From Longitalea arenae (GTDB lineage Bacteria; Bacteroidota; Bacteroidia; Chitinophagales; Chitinophagaceae), in assembly GCF_016924755.1 (NCBI RefSeq), contig NZ_JAFFJX010000008.1, forward strand, positions 62,001 through 126,000: a stretch of DNA of 64,000 nucleotides, read 5' to 3'. The notes below the pieces were generated by a model. That model did no database searches, was not told the DNA's origin, and was given only the letters and a program-made list of their open reading frames with translations. Shown in pieces: positions 27,209-36,624 of the stretch (position 1 is its first letter; every line of letters begins with the position of its first letter). The position numbers were made by a program, and so were the translations under genes.

Positions 27209-27415
27209 TTAGTGAGCTTCTTGCGGGCTCGCATCGTTCCTTATCTTTTTGTCTTCCAGGAAGCCATTCGATTTCACCCATAGGGTAAGTGAAATAAGAG
27301 AAGTAAGGATCATTAAACTCGACAGGTTGACTTCGCCTTTCAGGTACAGGATAGCACTTACAATACAACTAACGACAATGCAGGCCAGTTCTAACAGCAG
27401 GTAAACAATTTTCAT
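27209..27415 (-). CDS. Small membrane protein, 68 residues
   Basis: From the ATG at 27415: MKIVYLLLELACIVVSCIVSAILYLKG followed by SSLMILTSLISLTLWVKSNGF and a charged tail LEDKKIRNDASPQEAH. Two hydrophobic segments suggest a hairpin in the inner membrane with a cytoplasmic tail. No family is recognised. Neighbouring genes give no hint. Confidence 0.5.
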   Translation of the reverse strand: MKIVYLLLELACIVVSCIVSAILYLKGEVNLSSLMILTSLISLTLWVKSNGFLEDKKIRNDASPQEAH

Positions 27416-27715
27416 ATGGTACGGTTGGTTTATGATGAATGAATAAATACGCATTTGTTTATCAGCACAGGCTGATAACATACCAATACAATTTGCTGGT
27501 TGGTTCCGGGAAATGGAACGGTTACATGTGCGTAAGGAAATTGGAAACAGAACGGGCAGTTAAATACAGGCCAGGGGCAATAAGCCTGTGTGCTTTACAA
27601 ATTTGGCATCCAAATCTTAATAGTGCAAGCTTTTACCGATGTTTATCAGATATTTATTTTAATAATGGTGAACTGCTTTGTTGCTTTCCGATTACAGTTG
27701 TTAAATAGTTGCAGA
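27416..27715. other. Gene-free stretch
   Basis: About 300 bp between the small membrane gene and the cyclophilin gene. I see no convincing gene, hairpin or repeat in it. Confidence 0.5.
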
Positions 27716-28303
27716 TTACAATTGAACAATATCAAAAATAGGCACCGGCGGGTCGAATGACTGGTTATCTTCCGGCTGGTTATAGATCCTGTTTACAATG
27801 TCCATCCCCTTTACCACTTTACCGAAAGCTGCATAGCCCTGTTTATCGGGATTGTTCTCGCCGCCAAAATCGAAACCGGGTTGATCGCCCAGGCAAATAA
27901 AGAATTCGCTGGTGGCCGTTCCCGGCGCCAGGCGGGCTAATGAAATAACGCCATTCTTATGCTGTAAACCGGTTTGTTGTGTGGTCTCATGGGGAATGCC
28001 GCTAAGCGTATCGTGCACTTTGGGATTGGAGCGGTACAAACCTCCCTGGATCAGTTCCGCCTTTTCTGCATTGGAAGGCTGATTATCGCTATTCAATACA
28101 CGGTAAAACGAACTGTTCTTATAATAACCGGCTTTTACATAAGAAAGAAATGCCGCTACCGTCTTCGGCGCCTGATCAGGATATAATTCCACTTCAATAT
28201 CACCCAGCTTGGTTTGTATTTCAATATGCGGGTTTTTATACCTGGGTCCACAGGCCGCCATCATTAAAGAGATGGTTAAAATAAGAAGGTATAGCTTGCG
28301 CAT
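27716..28303 (-). CDS. Cyclophilin-type peptidyl-prolyl isomerase lipoprotein
   Basis: A 195-residue protein with a lipoprotein signal MRKLYLLILTISLMMAAC. The cyclophilin domain follows: IEIQTKLGDIEVELYPDQAPKTVAAFLSYVKAGYYKNSSFYRVLN, GVISLARLAPGTATSEFFICLGDQPGFDFGGENNPDKQGYAAFGKVVKGMDIVNRIY. It catalyses prolyl cis-trans isomerisation of envelope proteins. A roughly 30-residue insertion between the FYR and GVISLAR blocks (SDNQPSNAEKAELIQGG...) is common in Bacteroidota members. It appears monocistronic. Confidence 0.92.
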   Translation of the reverse strand: MRKLYLLILTISLMMAACGPRYKNPHIEIQTKLGDIEVELYPDQAPKTVAAFLSYVKAGYYKNSSFYRVLNSDNQPSNAEKAELIQGGLYRSNPKVHDTLSGIPHETTQQTGLQHKNGVISLARLAPGTATSEFFICLGDQPGFDFGGENNPDKQGYAAFGKVVKGMDIVNRIYNQPEDNQSFDPPVPIFDIVQL

Positions 28304-28509
28304 GCGTTGGTTTTAACAATGCAAATTAAATGGTTTGCAGAATATGTTGTATACTAATAAGGCAGTTTCTATTCGCCATGTTAAAGAATCATCAAGCCGC
28401 TGTTAAGGCTTTCACAAATGGCCTGTGATTTCAAACCCTGAATAAACCGCGAGAACAATAACACTTCTTATATATGACCACTCTTTATTCACTTTTAAAA
28501 CACCTGGTC

Positions 28510-28962
28510 ATGAAACCGATTTTACGCTTAACCTTTTTGTTTATTGCCATAGCTTCTTTCTCTGCCTGTACAAAAGTTGTGGTAGATGTACAACCTGCTA
28601 TTACCGGTTCCTGGGTACTTACCGATGCTGCTCACAAAGATGCCTACGGATGGTATGCCGTTAATACCGGTATTGAAAATGGCGTTTTCCACTTTTACAA
28701 TAATGGCCGGGCCCGCTATACGGAGAATGGGGTAACGCTGGAAGGTACCTGGACCATCCGCACCATAACCGATGGGTATTATGATGAGTTCGGCGTTTAT
28801 TTTACCAATTCACACCAGGACCTGTCGATCCATGTGTCGAGCTATTATGGCGATGATGCCATCGATATGTACTTCGATAATGTGAAGATCTATGGCAACT
28901 CCTTCGTAGCCACTAATTACGCGAATAACTATATCGGCCGTTACCGCTTCAGCAGATATTAA
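28510..28962 (+). CDS. Small lipoprotein, lipocalin-like
   Basis: I choose the ATG at 28510 (MKPILRLTFLFIAIASFSAC), which gives a proper lipoprotein signal; the frame is open 36 bp upstream. The 150-residue product has ITGSWVLTDAAHKDAYGWY and GVTLEGTWTIRTI, with repeated G-x-W at strand starts. This is the pattern of the small lipocalin-like or META-like lipoproteins of Bacteroidota. Ligand unknown. A strong terminator follows. Confidence 0.65.
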   Translation: MKPILRLTFLFIAIASFSACTKVVVDVQPAITGSWVLTDAAHKDAYGWYAVNTGIENGVFHFYNNGRARYTENGVTLEGTWTIRTITDGYYDEFGVYFTNSHQDLSIHVSSYYGDDAIDMYFDNVKIYGNSFVATNYANNYIGRYRFSRY

Positions 28963-29004
28963 TTGGGTTTGAATTCGTACTTTTTTGAAGGGTTATAAAT
29001 GACA

Positions 29005-29042
29005 CCAGCCATCCGCTAGCAGTGGATGGCTGGTTCTTTTTT
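29005..29042 (+). terminator. Rho-independent terminator
   Basis: Stem CCAGCCATCC / GGATGGCTGG (29005-29014, 29024-29033) with a 9-nt loop, followed by TTCTTTTTT. It serves the small lipoprotein gene. Confidence 0.85.
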
Positions 29043-29084
29043 ATATGTTTAAGTGTGGCATACCCGATCTGTTGCCGGTGCAGC

Positions 29085-32000
29085 TTACATGACTGTTTTT
29101 TTAGGCTGAAACTCCTGTTCCCATTCCGCCATTTGCTGCAGCAACTGGTAACTCGATACAATGTCCTGTGCAAAAGCAGATTGACGGTACGAAAGCTCAG
29201 CACCTTTACCCTGCAGAAGCAGCCAGGCATTGTTCACAAGTTGTTGTTGGTTGAAGCTGCGGTCGCCCAGGGAATGATAGTACTGCATTTGTTGCTGCAG
29301 GTCTTTTTTCAGGGATGCGGCTACTTTAGCGGCCAGTTGCCAATCGCCCGAAAGATAACATGCTTCTAAAAACTGAAGCGAAAATATATTGTGCATATTG
29401 CCCCGGTTCGATGTAAAACCGTATGGAACATTGGTTTCATTAACATGGTCATCGAAGCGATATAAAATGCGGCGGGCTTCTTCTTTTCTGCCCGCCAGGG
29501 CCAGGCTGCGGGCTACCTGCGCATGCGCTCCTTTAATGGTATTCAAACGGCGTCGGTTCTCTTCATCGAAATAAACGCCTTTGAGATGCGCATGCCCGTA
29601 GCCAAATTTTTGCATAATGTTCTTATAGGCCACATCGGTATTTACGCCGCTGGTATTCGTATTGTCTACCGGCACCAGTTGGTAGGTCAGCCCGTTCAGA
29701 CGGGTGTATTTTTCCAGGCCCAGGTCCTGCGCAGTGCCGCTGTTCGTAAAGCATATTGGCCGCTTCCACTGGTTGCCGGCAATAACGGCCAGAATGGCCA
29801 GGTCATTCTTGAACAGGTAGTTCTTTTTGCTGAGGTCTATTTGTAAAGCATCCACTACTTTGTCGCCGGCGTTTACGGTGCCATTGGTTGTCACCGTTTT
29901 CAGATCCACCGGCACACTGAATTTTTGCGCGGGATATAAATGGTATACATCGCCGTCTTCAGACATAGTGGTGTACCTGGGATCATCACTGCCTATTATA
30001 TTTTTAAGAATATGGTGCAGGTCGTAGTATTTGCCGGTTTCGTAACCGGGCATTTGCTGGTAGTACACTACATTCAATTTATCGCCTGCCACCTGCTCCG
30101 GTGTGAACACAACATTGAAGGGAGCGCTGTTATTCACTTTGTAACGCAGCTGATCGATGCCCCAATCGGTACCAATAAGGGTAGTAACTACTACCCGTAC
30201 ATCTTTTCTGATGCCTTCTACTTCCTGTGCATACCATAAGGCATAGGAGTCGTTATCTTCTGCCGTAAAGAGGATGGCATTGGGCGGACAACTCTCCAGG
30301 TAATTTTTAGCCAGATCGAGGGCAAGGGTTTTTTTACTGCGGTCATGGTCATCCCATTCCTGCTGCGCCATAAGCGCCGGAACCGCCAGGAAACAAATAG
30401 CACTGGCCAGATAAGCTGCCATGGGTGCTTTTACCATTTTTTCCAGAACCTGTTTTACCCATAATACACCGAGTCCTATCCAGATAGAAAAAGCATAGAA
30501 GGAACCCACGAAGGCATAATCCCGTTCACGCGGCTGGTAACCTGCCTGGTTCAGGAATATCACGATGCCCACACCGGTAAGCAGGAAGAGTAAGCTGTTT
30601 ACCAGCAGATCGCGGTGTTGGCGTTTGAACTGGAACAAAATGCCTGCAACACCCAGGAGCAGCGGCAGCATGTATAGTTTGTTATGGGCTTTGTTGCCGA
30701 TATGAGTACTGTCTGGCATTTTCTGCTGGCTCCCATACATGGCGTTATCGATAAAGGAAATGCCACTGATGAAATTACTGTCACGTGGGTTGCCAAAGCC
30801 CTGGAGATCGTTTTGGCGGCCGGCAAAATTCCACATGAAATAACGCATATACATCCAACCGGCCTGGTATTTCATAAAGTATTCTATATTGTCGCCCATG
30901 GTAGGAGAATCGTCAGGGCCCAGGCCGGCAAACTGCCGGTAACAATCTATTTGTCCACGCTCGTTACTGTCATCGTACATCCGCGGGAAGAAATGCGAGG
31001 AAGGCGTATTGCCCCAATCCTGTTTGTACCGGGAACCCGCTGCTTCATATTTTTCTTTTCCTCTAACATATTGCTCTCCCGTCTTAACGAAAGGCGCCTT
31101 ATCGGTAAAATCGGGACCATACAAGATGGGCCAGTCGCCATATTTTTCCCGGCTCAGGTAACCTTCGAGGTTAATGGGATTGTCGATATTATACATGTCA
31201 ACACCGGGGTTGGCATTGGAGCGTATCATGGTGGTGAGATAAGTAGAATAACCCAGCAGCATAAAGGCGGTGCTCCACAGGCCGAGTTTCATATATTGCC
31301 ATCTTCTTTTATTGGCCAGCCTGATGCCCCAGCTTATACCGGCGGCTATAAGCAGGAAAAAGAATGCAAAGCCCCAAAAGAATGGTGTGCCGAGTTCATT
31401 TACGAAATAGATATCCAGGGCACCCGCGCCTTTCACGGTATAAACAATTATGAACTTCATGATAAAGCCGGTGATCATGCACCCGGTCAGGAAAGCAAGG
31501 ATGGTATTTCGACGGGTAACTGTAAAGCGGTTGAAATAATATACCATGATGATGGCCGGTATGGTAAGCAGGTTCAGCAGATGAACACCAATGGAAAGAC
31601 CCATCATATAAAAGATAAAGACCAGCCATTTGTCGGCCCCCGGCTGCCTGCACTGTTGTTCCCATTTTAATATGGCCCAGAATACCAGCGCCGTGAAGAA
31701 GGAGGAAAGTGCATATACTTCGCCTTCAACAGCACTGAACCAGAAAGAATCTGAAAAGGTATATGCAAGCGCTCCTACAGCACCTGAACTGATAATGGTG
31801 AATATTGCCTGGCGGCTAAGCGCCTCGCCGTTCTTTTGCACCAGTTTACGGGCAAAATGGGTAATGGTCCAGAAAAGGAACAGGATGGTGAACCCGCTCA
31901 CAATGGCGCTCATACTATTTACCGCAATGGCGGCCGTATGCGGATCATTGCCAAAGAGAATGATGAAGAGCCGGGCGATCAGGAGAAAGAGCGGGGCGCC

Positions 32001-32153
32001 GGGTGGGTGGGGTATGCCTAAGGTATAAGCGGTTGAAATGAATTCGCCACAGTCCCATAAGCTAACGGTTGGTTCCATGGTGAGCAGGTACACCGTACAG
32101 GCGATGGCGCATACTGCCCATCCTGCCCAGTTGTTCACTTTGTTGAAGTTCAT
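29085..32153 (-). CDS. DUF2723 membrane protein, putative O-mannosyltransferase-like (TMEM260 family)
   Basis: I start at the ATG at 32153 (MNFNKVNNWAGWAVCAIACTVYLLT), which brings the length to 1022 residues; the frame is open 45 bp upstream. DUF2723 hallmark WDCGEF (residues 33-38) in the first loop carries the acidic pair expected for a GT-C glycosyltransferase. About ten membrane helices span residues 12-580, followed by a large soluble region with TPR-like helices (HAQVARSLALAGRKEEARRILYRFD). The human relative TMEM260 is an O-mannosyltransferase; the Bacteroidota members likely glycosylate envelope proteins using a lipid-linked sugar. It appears monocistronic. Confidence 0.85.
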   Translation of the reverse strand: MNFNKVNNWAGWAVCAIACTVYLLTMEPTVSLWDCGEFISTAYTLGIPHPPGAPLFLLIARLFIILFGNDPHTAAIAVNSMSAIVSGFTILFLFWTITHFARKLVQKNGEALSRQAIFTIISSGAVGALAYTFSDSFWFSAVEGEVYALSSFFTALVFWAILKWEQQCRQPGADKWLVFIFYMMGLSIGVHLLNLLTIPAIIMVYYFNRFTVTRRNTILAFLTGCMITGFIMKFIIVYTVKGAGALDIYFVNELGTPFFWGFAFFFLLIAAGISWGIRLANKRRWQYMKLGLWSTAFMLLGYSTYLTTMIRSNANPGVDMYNIDNPINLEGYLSREKYGDWPILYGPDFTDKAPFVKTGEQYVRGKEKYEAAGSRYKQDWGNTPSSHFFPRMYDDSNERGQIDCYRQFAGLGPDDSPTMGDNIEYFMKYQAGWMYMRYFMWNFAGRQNDLQGFGNPRDSNFISGISFIDNAMYGSQQKMPDSTHIGNKAHNKLYMLPLLLGVAGILFQFKRQHRDLLVNSLLFLLTGVGIVIFLNQAGYQPRERDYAFVGSFYAFSIWIGLGVLWVKQVLEKMVKAPMAAYLASAICFLAVPALMAQQEWDDHDRSKKTLALDLAKNYLESCPPNAILFTAEDNDSYALWYAQEVEGIRKDVRVVVTTLIGTDWGIDQLRYKVNNSAPFNVVFTPEQVAGDKLNVVYYQQMPGYETGKYYDLHHILKNIIGSDDPRYTTMSEDGDVYHLYPAQKFSVPVDLKTVTTNGTVNAGDKVVDALQIDLSKKNYLFKNDLAILAVIAGNQWKRPICFTNSGTAQDLGLEKYTRLNGLTYQLVPVDNTNTSGVNTDVAYKNIMQKFGYGHAHLKGVYFDEENRRRLNTIKGAHAQVARSLALAGRKEEARRILYRFDDHVNETNVPYGFTSNRGNMHNIFSLQFLEACYLSGDWQLAAKVAASLKKDLQQQMQYYHSLGDRSFNQQQLVNNAWLLLQGKGAELSYRQSAFAQDIVSSYQLLQQMAEWEQEFQPKKTVM

Positions 32154-32515
32154 TTTGTTGGATTTAAAGTTGAGTGTGTTCCTATATAGGTTATACAATA
32201 CACATCCGGCCCACCTGTTTTCACGGGGTGGAACTTTAATCCCTACTGTGTTCCTGGTAATTAGAAAGCGCCTTTCTTAATTAAACTTCCATCAAAGATG
32301 ATATTCTAACAGATTCTTAAATTTCGAATATATTTTGCCAATTCCATTTCAAGGGATGTGATCAATATCCTATAGAAACGTTAATTGTTGGCAAAGCGGG
32401 CAACCTAAGCAGCTAATTCAGATCATAACAAGGCAGATATGTGAATTAAGGATCATACAGTAGCTGTACAATGGCATAAATTTTTCTTTTCCTGTTACAT
32501 CAATAACCTGCCAAT
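32154..32515. other. Divergent intergenic region
   Basis: A 362-bp A/T-rich region between the divergent DUF2723 and beta-barrel genes. It must hold both promoters, but no box matches the consensus well enough to name. Confidence 0.4.
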
Positions 32516-33031
32516 ATGAACAATGGTACTCGTTCTTTAGTGGTAATCGCCCTGCTGCTTTTGGCCGCTCATGGTGCGAACGCGCAAAAATTATTATTTG
32601 TGTTTGCACACGGGCAATACGCCTCGCCGGTGCAAAGCAGTTTTAAAAATGATTATAATTTCGGATTGGGCGCGGAAGCCGGGGTAGGTATTGGTCCGGG
32701 TAAGACCAAACTGGTAGGTACAGTCGGTTATACGGTTTTCGATGCGAAGTCAAAAGAACTGGGTAATATTACCTATGTACCTGTAAAGGTAGGTTTCCGC
32801 AGGTATTTTTTACCAGGTAATCTATTGTTCCTGCATGCAGATGCGGGTATTGGTCATATTAAGGATAAAACCACCAACAGTTCTTATTCCCGCTTTACAG
32901 CCGATGTGGGCGCCGGTGCTAAATTGGGTCCCCTGGAAGTAGGTATCGCCTATGATGGATTCAAACGTGTTGGTGCTGATGGATATGCCTCATGGCTTGC
33001 CTTTAAGGCGGGTTGGCGGTTTGGATTATAA
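32516..33031 (+). CDS. Small outer-membrane beta-barrel protein
   Basis: A 171-residue protein with signal peptide MNNGTRSLVVIALLLLAAHGANAQ. The rest alternates hydrophobic and polar residues with many Gly and aromatic ends (NFGLGAEAGVGIGPGKTKLVGTVGYTVF, KVGFRRYFLP, HADAGIGHI, FTADVGAGAKLGPLEVGIAYDGF, WLAFKAGWRFGL). This is an eight-stranded barrel pattern ending in the terminal Phe/Leu signature. No function is assignable. The 7-bp repeat array at 33031 begins on its stop codon. Confidence 0.75.
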   Translation: MNNGTRSLVVIALLLLAAHGANAQKLLFVFAHGQYASPVQSSFKNDYNFGLGAEAGVGIGPGKTKLVGTVGYTVFDAKSKELGNITYVPVKVGFRRYFLPGNLLFLHADAGIGHIKDKTTNSSYSRFTADVGAGAKLGPLEVGIAYDGFKRVGADGYASWLAFKAGWRFGL

Positions 33032-33058
33032 GTTCACAGTTCAAAGTTCTCAGTTCAT
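33031..33058 (+). repeat. Four tandem 7-bp units, AGTTCNN
   Basis: AGTTCAC, AGTTCAA, AGTTCTC and AGTTCAT in perfect phase. The first base is the last base of the stop codon of the barrel gene. The array is not coding. Confidence 0.8.
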
Positions 33059-33123
33059 TTGTTGTTGAATTGATTAATCAAGCTGGTTGGCTAGTCAACT
33101 TATCAACGCCTACATTGTAATAA

Positions 33124-33915
33124 TTACAAACAACCTTTTATTTCTTCAATCGTTTCCAGGAAACGTTTCTCCTGTTTGATCCCTTTCTGCCATGCCAGAT
33201 CGCGTTCAATTAAGTCAATTTCTTTTTTAATGGTGGCGCCGGCTTTGCCGGGTTCTGTGCCCAGGATAAATACCGTATCTGAAATGGCCACGCTCGTTTC
33301 GATGTCGTGCGAAACAATGATGAGCGTCTTTAATTCATCTGATAACGATACCTGTAATATCAGCTCAACGGCTTTGTCGAGCATGCACACATCGAGGCCG
33401 CTGAAGGGTTCATCGAGCAGTATAAAGTTGGAGCCCTTTAACAGCTGCTGCATGATACTGACCCGTTGACGTTGCCCGCCCGACAATTGTTGCGGATACA
33501 AATGCAGGTGACCGGAAAGCTGGAATTGTTCTGCATACTGTTCTATGGTTTGTTTTTCCACCCCAAACAAATGCTTATTCTTTTTGGCGGCCAGTAACAG
33601 GGATTGATATACGGTTCGCCATTCGAACAGGTAATAGTTCTGGAAGATGACGCCCATATCACCGGCTTTTACGGGTTGGTTGCCATGAATGAGCACCTGA
33701 CCGGCAGTAGGCGTTTGTAAACCCGACATTATTCTAAACAACTGTGTTTTGCCAATGCCGCTCCGGCCAATGAGTGTGACCACCTGTCCCTGTGAAAATC
33801 CGGGCCGCACGATGTTGCGGATACAAAAATTGATATCGCGCAGTACCGGGCGCTCATATGTAAGCTGCACATCTTTTACTTCCAATATTATTTCTGCCTT
33901 GGTATGTGCTGTCAT
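33124..33915 (-). CDS. ABC transporter ATP-binding protein
   Basis: A 263-residue ATPase subunit: Walker A GRSGIGKT (50-57), signature LSGGQRQRVSI, Walker B FILLDEPFSGLD and switch His in IIVSHDIE. It resembles the nitrate/taurine type (TauB/SsuB/NrtD). Its ATG overlaps the permease stop by 4 bp (ATGA), so the two are translationally coupled. It is the last gene of a five-gene operon with an OmpA-fused binding protein and two coiled-coil proteins, and powers that system. Confidence 0.9.
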   Translation of the reverse strand: MTAHTKAEIILEVKDVQLTYERPVLRDINFCIRNIVRPGFSQGQVVTLIGRSGIGKTQLFRIMSGLQTPTAGQVLIHGNQPVKAGDMGVIFQNYYLFEWRTVYQSLLLAAKKNKHLFGVEKQTIEQYAEQFQLSGHLHLYPQQLSGGQRQRVSIMQQLLKGSNFILLDEPFSGLDVCMLDKAVELILQVSLSDELKTLIIVSHDIETSVAISDTVFILGTEPGKAGATIKKEIDLIERDLAWQKGIKQEKRFLETIEEIKGCL

Positions 33916-34694
33916 GTTGCTTTCACCGTTTTTAATTTGCTATAGGGAAATAACCAATGCCGGATGGTTCCAAGCAAATAGTCGAAACACAAACCGATCA
34001 AAAAGATCACCAGCTGTAATGCCAGTACATTGGTAAGGTCGTTGTACTTGTTGTATTTTATCAGCAAGGTGCCGATGCCGCCTTCACTCATGCTGAGGCC
34101 TTCGACCATCGTGATCATTAACCAGGAGATGGCAAAGTTCTGGCGAAGGATCTCAAACACCTGGTCGGCTTTGCCAACGATGATCACCTCATACAAGGTT
34201 TGCCAGTTGTTATAGCCCAGGGTCTTACATAAGTCATATTCCTGCGGATCGATCTGTACGATCACCGACAGGAAAGAGGTTACAAAGAAGGGCACAATGC
34301 CAAATACCAGCAATGATAATTTCAGCTCGCTGCCATCGCGGGTGAGCAGGGTGAAAATGAATATGAGTCCCGTAAGGGTTAAATAGCGGCATTTGACAAT
34401 GAACAGAGCTACGCTTTTAAAAAACGGGAGCACCGACAGGTAAGTGAATCCAAGGGTTATTAAAATGGAGAACAACATGGCTTTTAAAGTAAGCAGCAGG
34501 CTTACCAGGATATTGTCGAGCAGTAGCCTGCTGCCCAGCAACTGAAAAAAAGCGGCAGCTACTTTGGCGGGCCCGGGTATTAAACCAGCCGAGAGCCCAT
34601 GCCATACCACTAAGGTAGTGAGCACCTGCCCGGCCACCAGGAGCATAAAAGTCTGCCGCTTGATCGTTGCAAACGGCTGGATTAATTTTTTCAT
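33912..34694 (-). CDS. ABC transporter permease
   Basis: A 260-residue integral membrane protein starting at the ATG at 34694 (MKKLIQPFATIKRQTFMLLVAGQVL). Six or so hydrophobic segments are visible. The EAA-like loop is DLCKTLGYNNWQTLYEVIIVGKADQVFEILRQNFAISWLMITMVEGLS, typical of SsuC/TauC-like permeases. It is coupled to the ATPase gene by a 4-bp overlap and lies 13 bp after the binding-protein gene. Confidence 0.88.
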   Translation of the reverse strand: MKKLIQPFATIKRQTFMLLVAGQVLTTLVVWHGLSAGLIPGPAKVAAAFFQLLGSRLLLDNILVSLLLTLKAMLFSILITLGFTYLSVLPFFKSVALFIVKCRYLTLTGLIFIFTLLTRDGSELKLSLLVFGIVPFFVTSFLSVIVQIDPQEYDLCKTLGYNNWQTLYEVIIVGKADQVFEILRQNFAISWLMITMVEGLSMSEGGIGTLLIKYNKYNDLTNVLALQLVIFLIGLCFDYLLGTIRHWLFPYSKLKTVKAT

Positions 34695-34707
34695 GTTTTT
34701 GATTGGT

Positions 34708-36474
34708 TTATTCTCCCAACACAATTTCTACACGGCGGTTCCTGCTTCTGCCGGCTTCTGTATCATTATCGGCCACCGGTTTTTCAGCGCCATAGCCTTT
34801 GGCTTCGATCTGGTTTTCTTTCAAACCTTTTCTAAGCAGGTAAGTTCTTACCGCTTCTGCGCGCTTTTGTGATAGCGGACCGTTTACGTCATTGCTGCCT
34901 TTATTATCGGTGTGGCCATATACACCCAGTTTTAAACCTTCTGCAACAACAGCCGATTCAAATATTTCATCGAGCAGTTTATAGGATGCAGGTTTGATCG
35001 CGGCCGAGCCGGTCTCAAACTGAATTGCATAGGATTTGGTTGAAACAGCTTCGGTGATCTGTTCGGCATATTTTGTTTCAATGGCCTTGCCTTGTAATAA
35101 TTCAGGGTGGTTCGAGATCACGCTGAACAAAAAGGATTTGTCAACGGCTTTCTCGTAAGGCAAAAAGCTGGGCATGATGTTCGGGTACATTTTCACCATC
35201 AGGTTACCGAAAGTGTTGTACACGGCTTTATAGCGGTCTACCTTATCATCGCCCAAACCATAGGTGTTGGCCATATCGTTCAGATTGAAGACCGCAGAGC
35301 CGCCGAGATTCACTTTCAGGCCCTGGATATCTTTTTCTTCCACCCCGTTAAAGTATTTTAACCAATAAGCGGCATTTTGCTCCTGGTATAGTTTGGTGCT
35401 CACTTCGGCCGCAAATTCCTTGGCTTCATTGAACGAACGTACCTGGTCGCCGGCCTGCGCCAGGGCAATGATCATGTTCTCTATATCGGTGCGGTGATCA
35501 TAGGCCCATTTTTTAATGGCAATGGTTTGATTACTCATTTGCGAAGCATACTGCCGGGTACTGGCAATCGTTACCAGTCCGCCCTTTTTAGTAGCGACAT
35601 TTACGTCACCGGGTGTCCAGGTGGCTACTGCATCCACCCCTACGGTAGTATCTCTGCCGGTGGTTTTGCCGTTTACGATCAGCTTCCTTTTTTCGGTGTA
35701 ACCGGTGATATACTTGTTAGGCGCGTCAAGGAAGTCGTTGGCGGCAATGAGGTTGATGGCATTACCGTCATAGGTGGTTTCATCGGGATTCACTTTCAGG
35801 CCGTTGTCGCCGGCCCATTTCAGCAGGATATTGATGTCACCGTCGCGCAATACGCCGGCCACACATTTGCCAAGCGCGTTCTTCGCATCCTGCTTCCATG
35901 ACACGGGACCCATCACCTGGTCTTCCCCATAGGATTTACCGTGGCTGACGGGGATGATTATGGGTTGGTATTCGGGACCTAATGATTCCAGCTCTTTGGC
36001 GAGCGAGGTCATAAAGGCCGGCATGCCATCGCCCATAAAGGTGATCAATACACCCGGGGTGTTGGGATTGCTTTTATACTCGTTGGCAAATTTTACCAGG
36101 TCGGCCATCTGTTTGTTACAATCGTCCTGGCGGATATACGTAACATCCAGATGCGCTTTGTCGAATAAGGAACCTTTGGTAGTGCGAACGCCACCGTTCG
36201 CATACATGCCTCCGAACTGGCTGTTCCAGGCCATACGTTCCCAAATGATCTGGGTACCGCCGTTCACGGCCTCTTCATTTCCTGGTAATGGTAGTTTAAC
36301 AGCGTTGCCTTGTAAAGAAGCTTCCGGTGCATCGGGCAGCGCTACTTTACCTACTTCAATGGATCCGTTTACATCTTTCGGACGGTTTTGATACCATCGT
36401 ACAGCGAATATGCCGGCAGTTACAACTGCTGCAATGATCAATACTTTTCCGGCGGGTCTTAATTTTAGTGCCAT
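34708..36474 (-). CDS. Substrate-binding-like protein fused to a C-terminal OmpA domain
   Basis: A 588-residue protein. Residues 9-25 are an uncleaved-looking membrane anchor (VLIIAAVVTAGIFAVRWY). Residues of about 50-440 look like a type 2 periplasmic binding protein: LDVTYIRQDDCNKQMADLVKFAN, GVLITFMGDGMPAFMTSLAKEL, YQPIIIPVSHGKSYGEDQVMGP, VATWTPGDVNVA. Residues 465-588 are an OmpA peptidoglycan-binding domain (IQFETGSAAIKPAS, YGHTDNKGSNDVNGPLSQKRAEAVRTYLL, NRRVEIVLGE). So an inner-membrane-anchored receptor would also hold the cell wall. This fusion in an ABC operon is unusual. The permease gene follows after 13 bp. Confidence 0.82.
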   Translation of the reverse strand: MALKLRPAGKVLIIAAVVTAGIFAVRWYQNRPKDVNGSIEVGKVALPDAPEASLQGNAVKLPLPGNEEAVNGGTQIIWERMAWNSQFGGMYANGGVRTTKGSLFDKAHLDVTYIRQDDCNKQMADLVKFANEYKSNPNTPGVLITFMGDGMPAFMTSLAKELESLGPEYQPIIIPVSHGKSYGEDQVMGPVSWKQDAKNALGKCVAGVLRDGDINILLKWAGDNGLKVNPDETTYDGNAINLIAANDFLDAPNKYITGYTEKRKLIVNGKTTGRDTTVGVDAVATWTPGDVNVATKKGGLVTIASTRQYASQMSNQTIAIKKWAYDHRTDIENMIIALAQAGDQVRSFNEAKEFAAEVSTKLYQEQNAAYWLKYFNGVEEKDIQGLKVNLGGSAVFNLNDMANTYGLGDDKVDRYKAVYNTFGNLMVKMYPNIMPSFLPYEKAVDKSFLFSVISNHPELLQGKAIETKYAEQITEAVSTKSYAIQFETGSAAIKPASYKLLDEIFESAVVAEGLKLGVYGHTDNKGSNDVNGPLSQKRAEAVRTYLLRKGLKENQIEAKGYGAEKPVADNDTEAGRSRNRRVEIVLGE

Positions 36475-36510
36475 TGTATATGGTTGTGTTTTTAGTTGTT
36501 AGTTCTTGTT

Positions 36511-36614
36511 CAATGGTGAATGGTCAATGGTCAATGGTGAATACACATCGCGGGCCGCGGAACGGGTAACCGGCAACTGGTAACTGGTAACCGCTAACTG
36601 GTAACCGGCAACCG
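36511..36614 (+). repeat. Composite dispersed repeat, direct copy
   Basis: Four to five 7-bp units (TGGTGAA or TGGTCAA), a linker ATACACATCG...GGCCGCGGAACGGG, then repeats of the type TAACCGGCAACTGG. It fills the 150-bp gap between the interrupted coiled-coil gene and the binding-protein gene of the ABC operon. The inverted copy is at 5419-5505 and a related one at 41303-41394. Confidence 0.8.
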
Positions 36615-36624
36615 CCCCGCTTAG

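Noticed and set aside
30684-31670. 328-codon plus-strand frame
   Set aside because: Antisense shadow of the DUF2723 gene; no start context or family resemblance.
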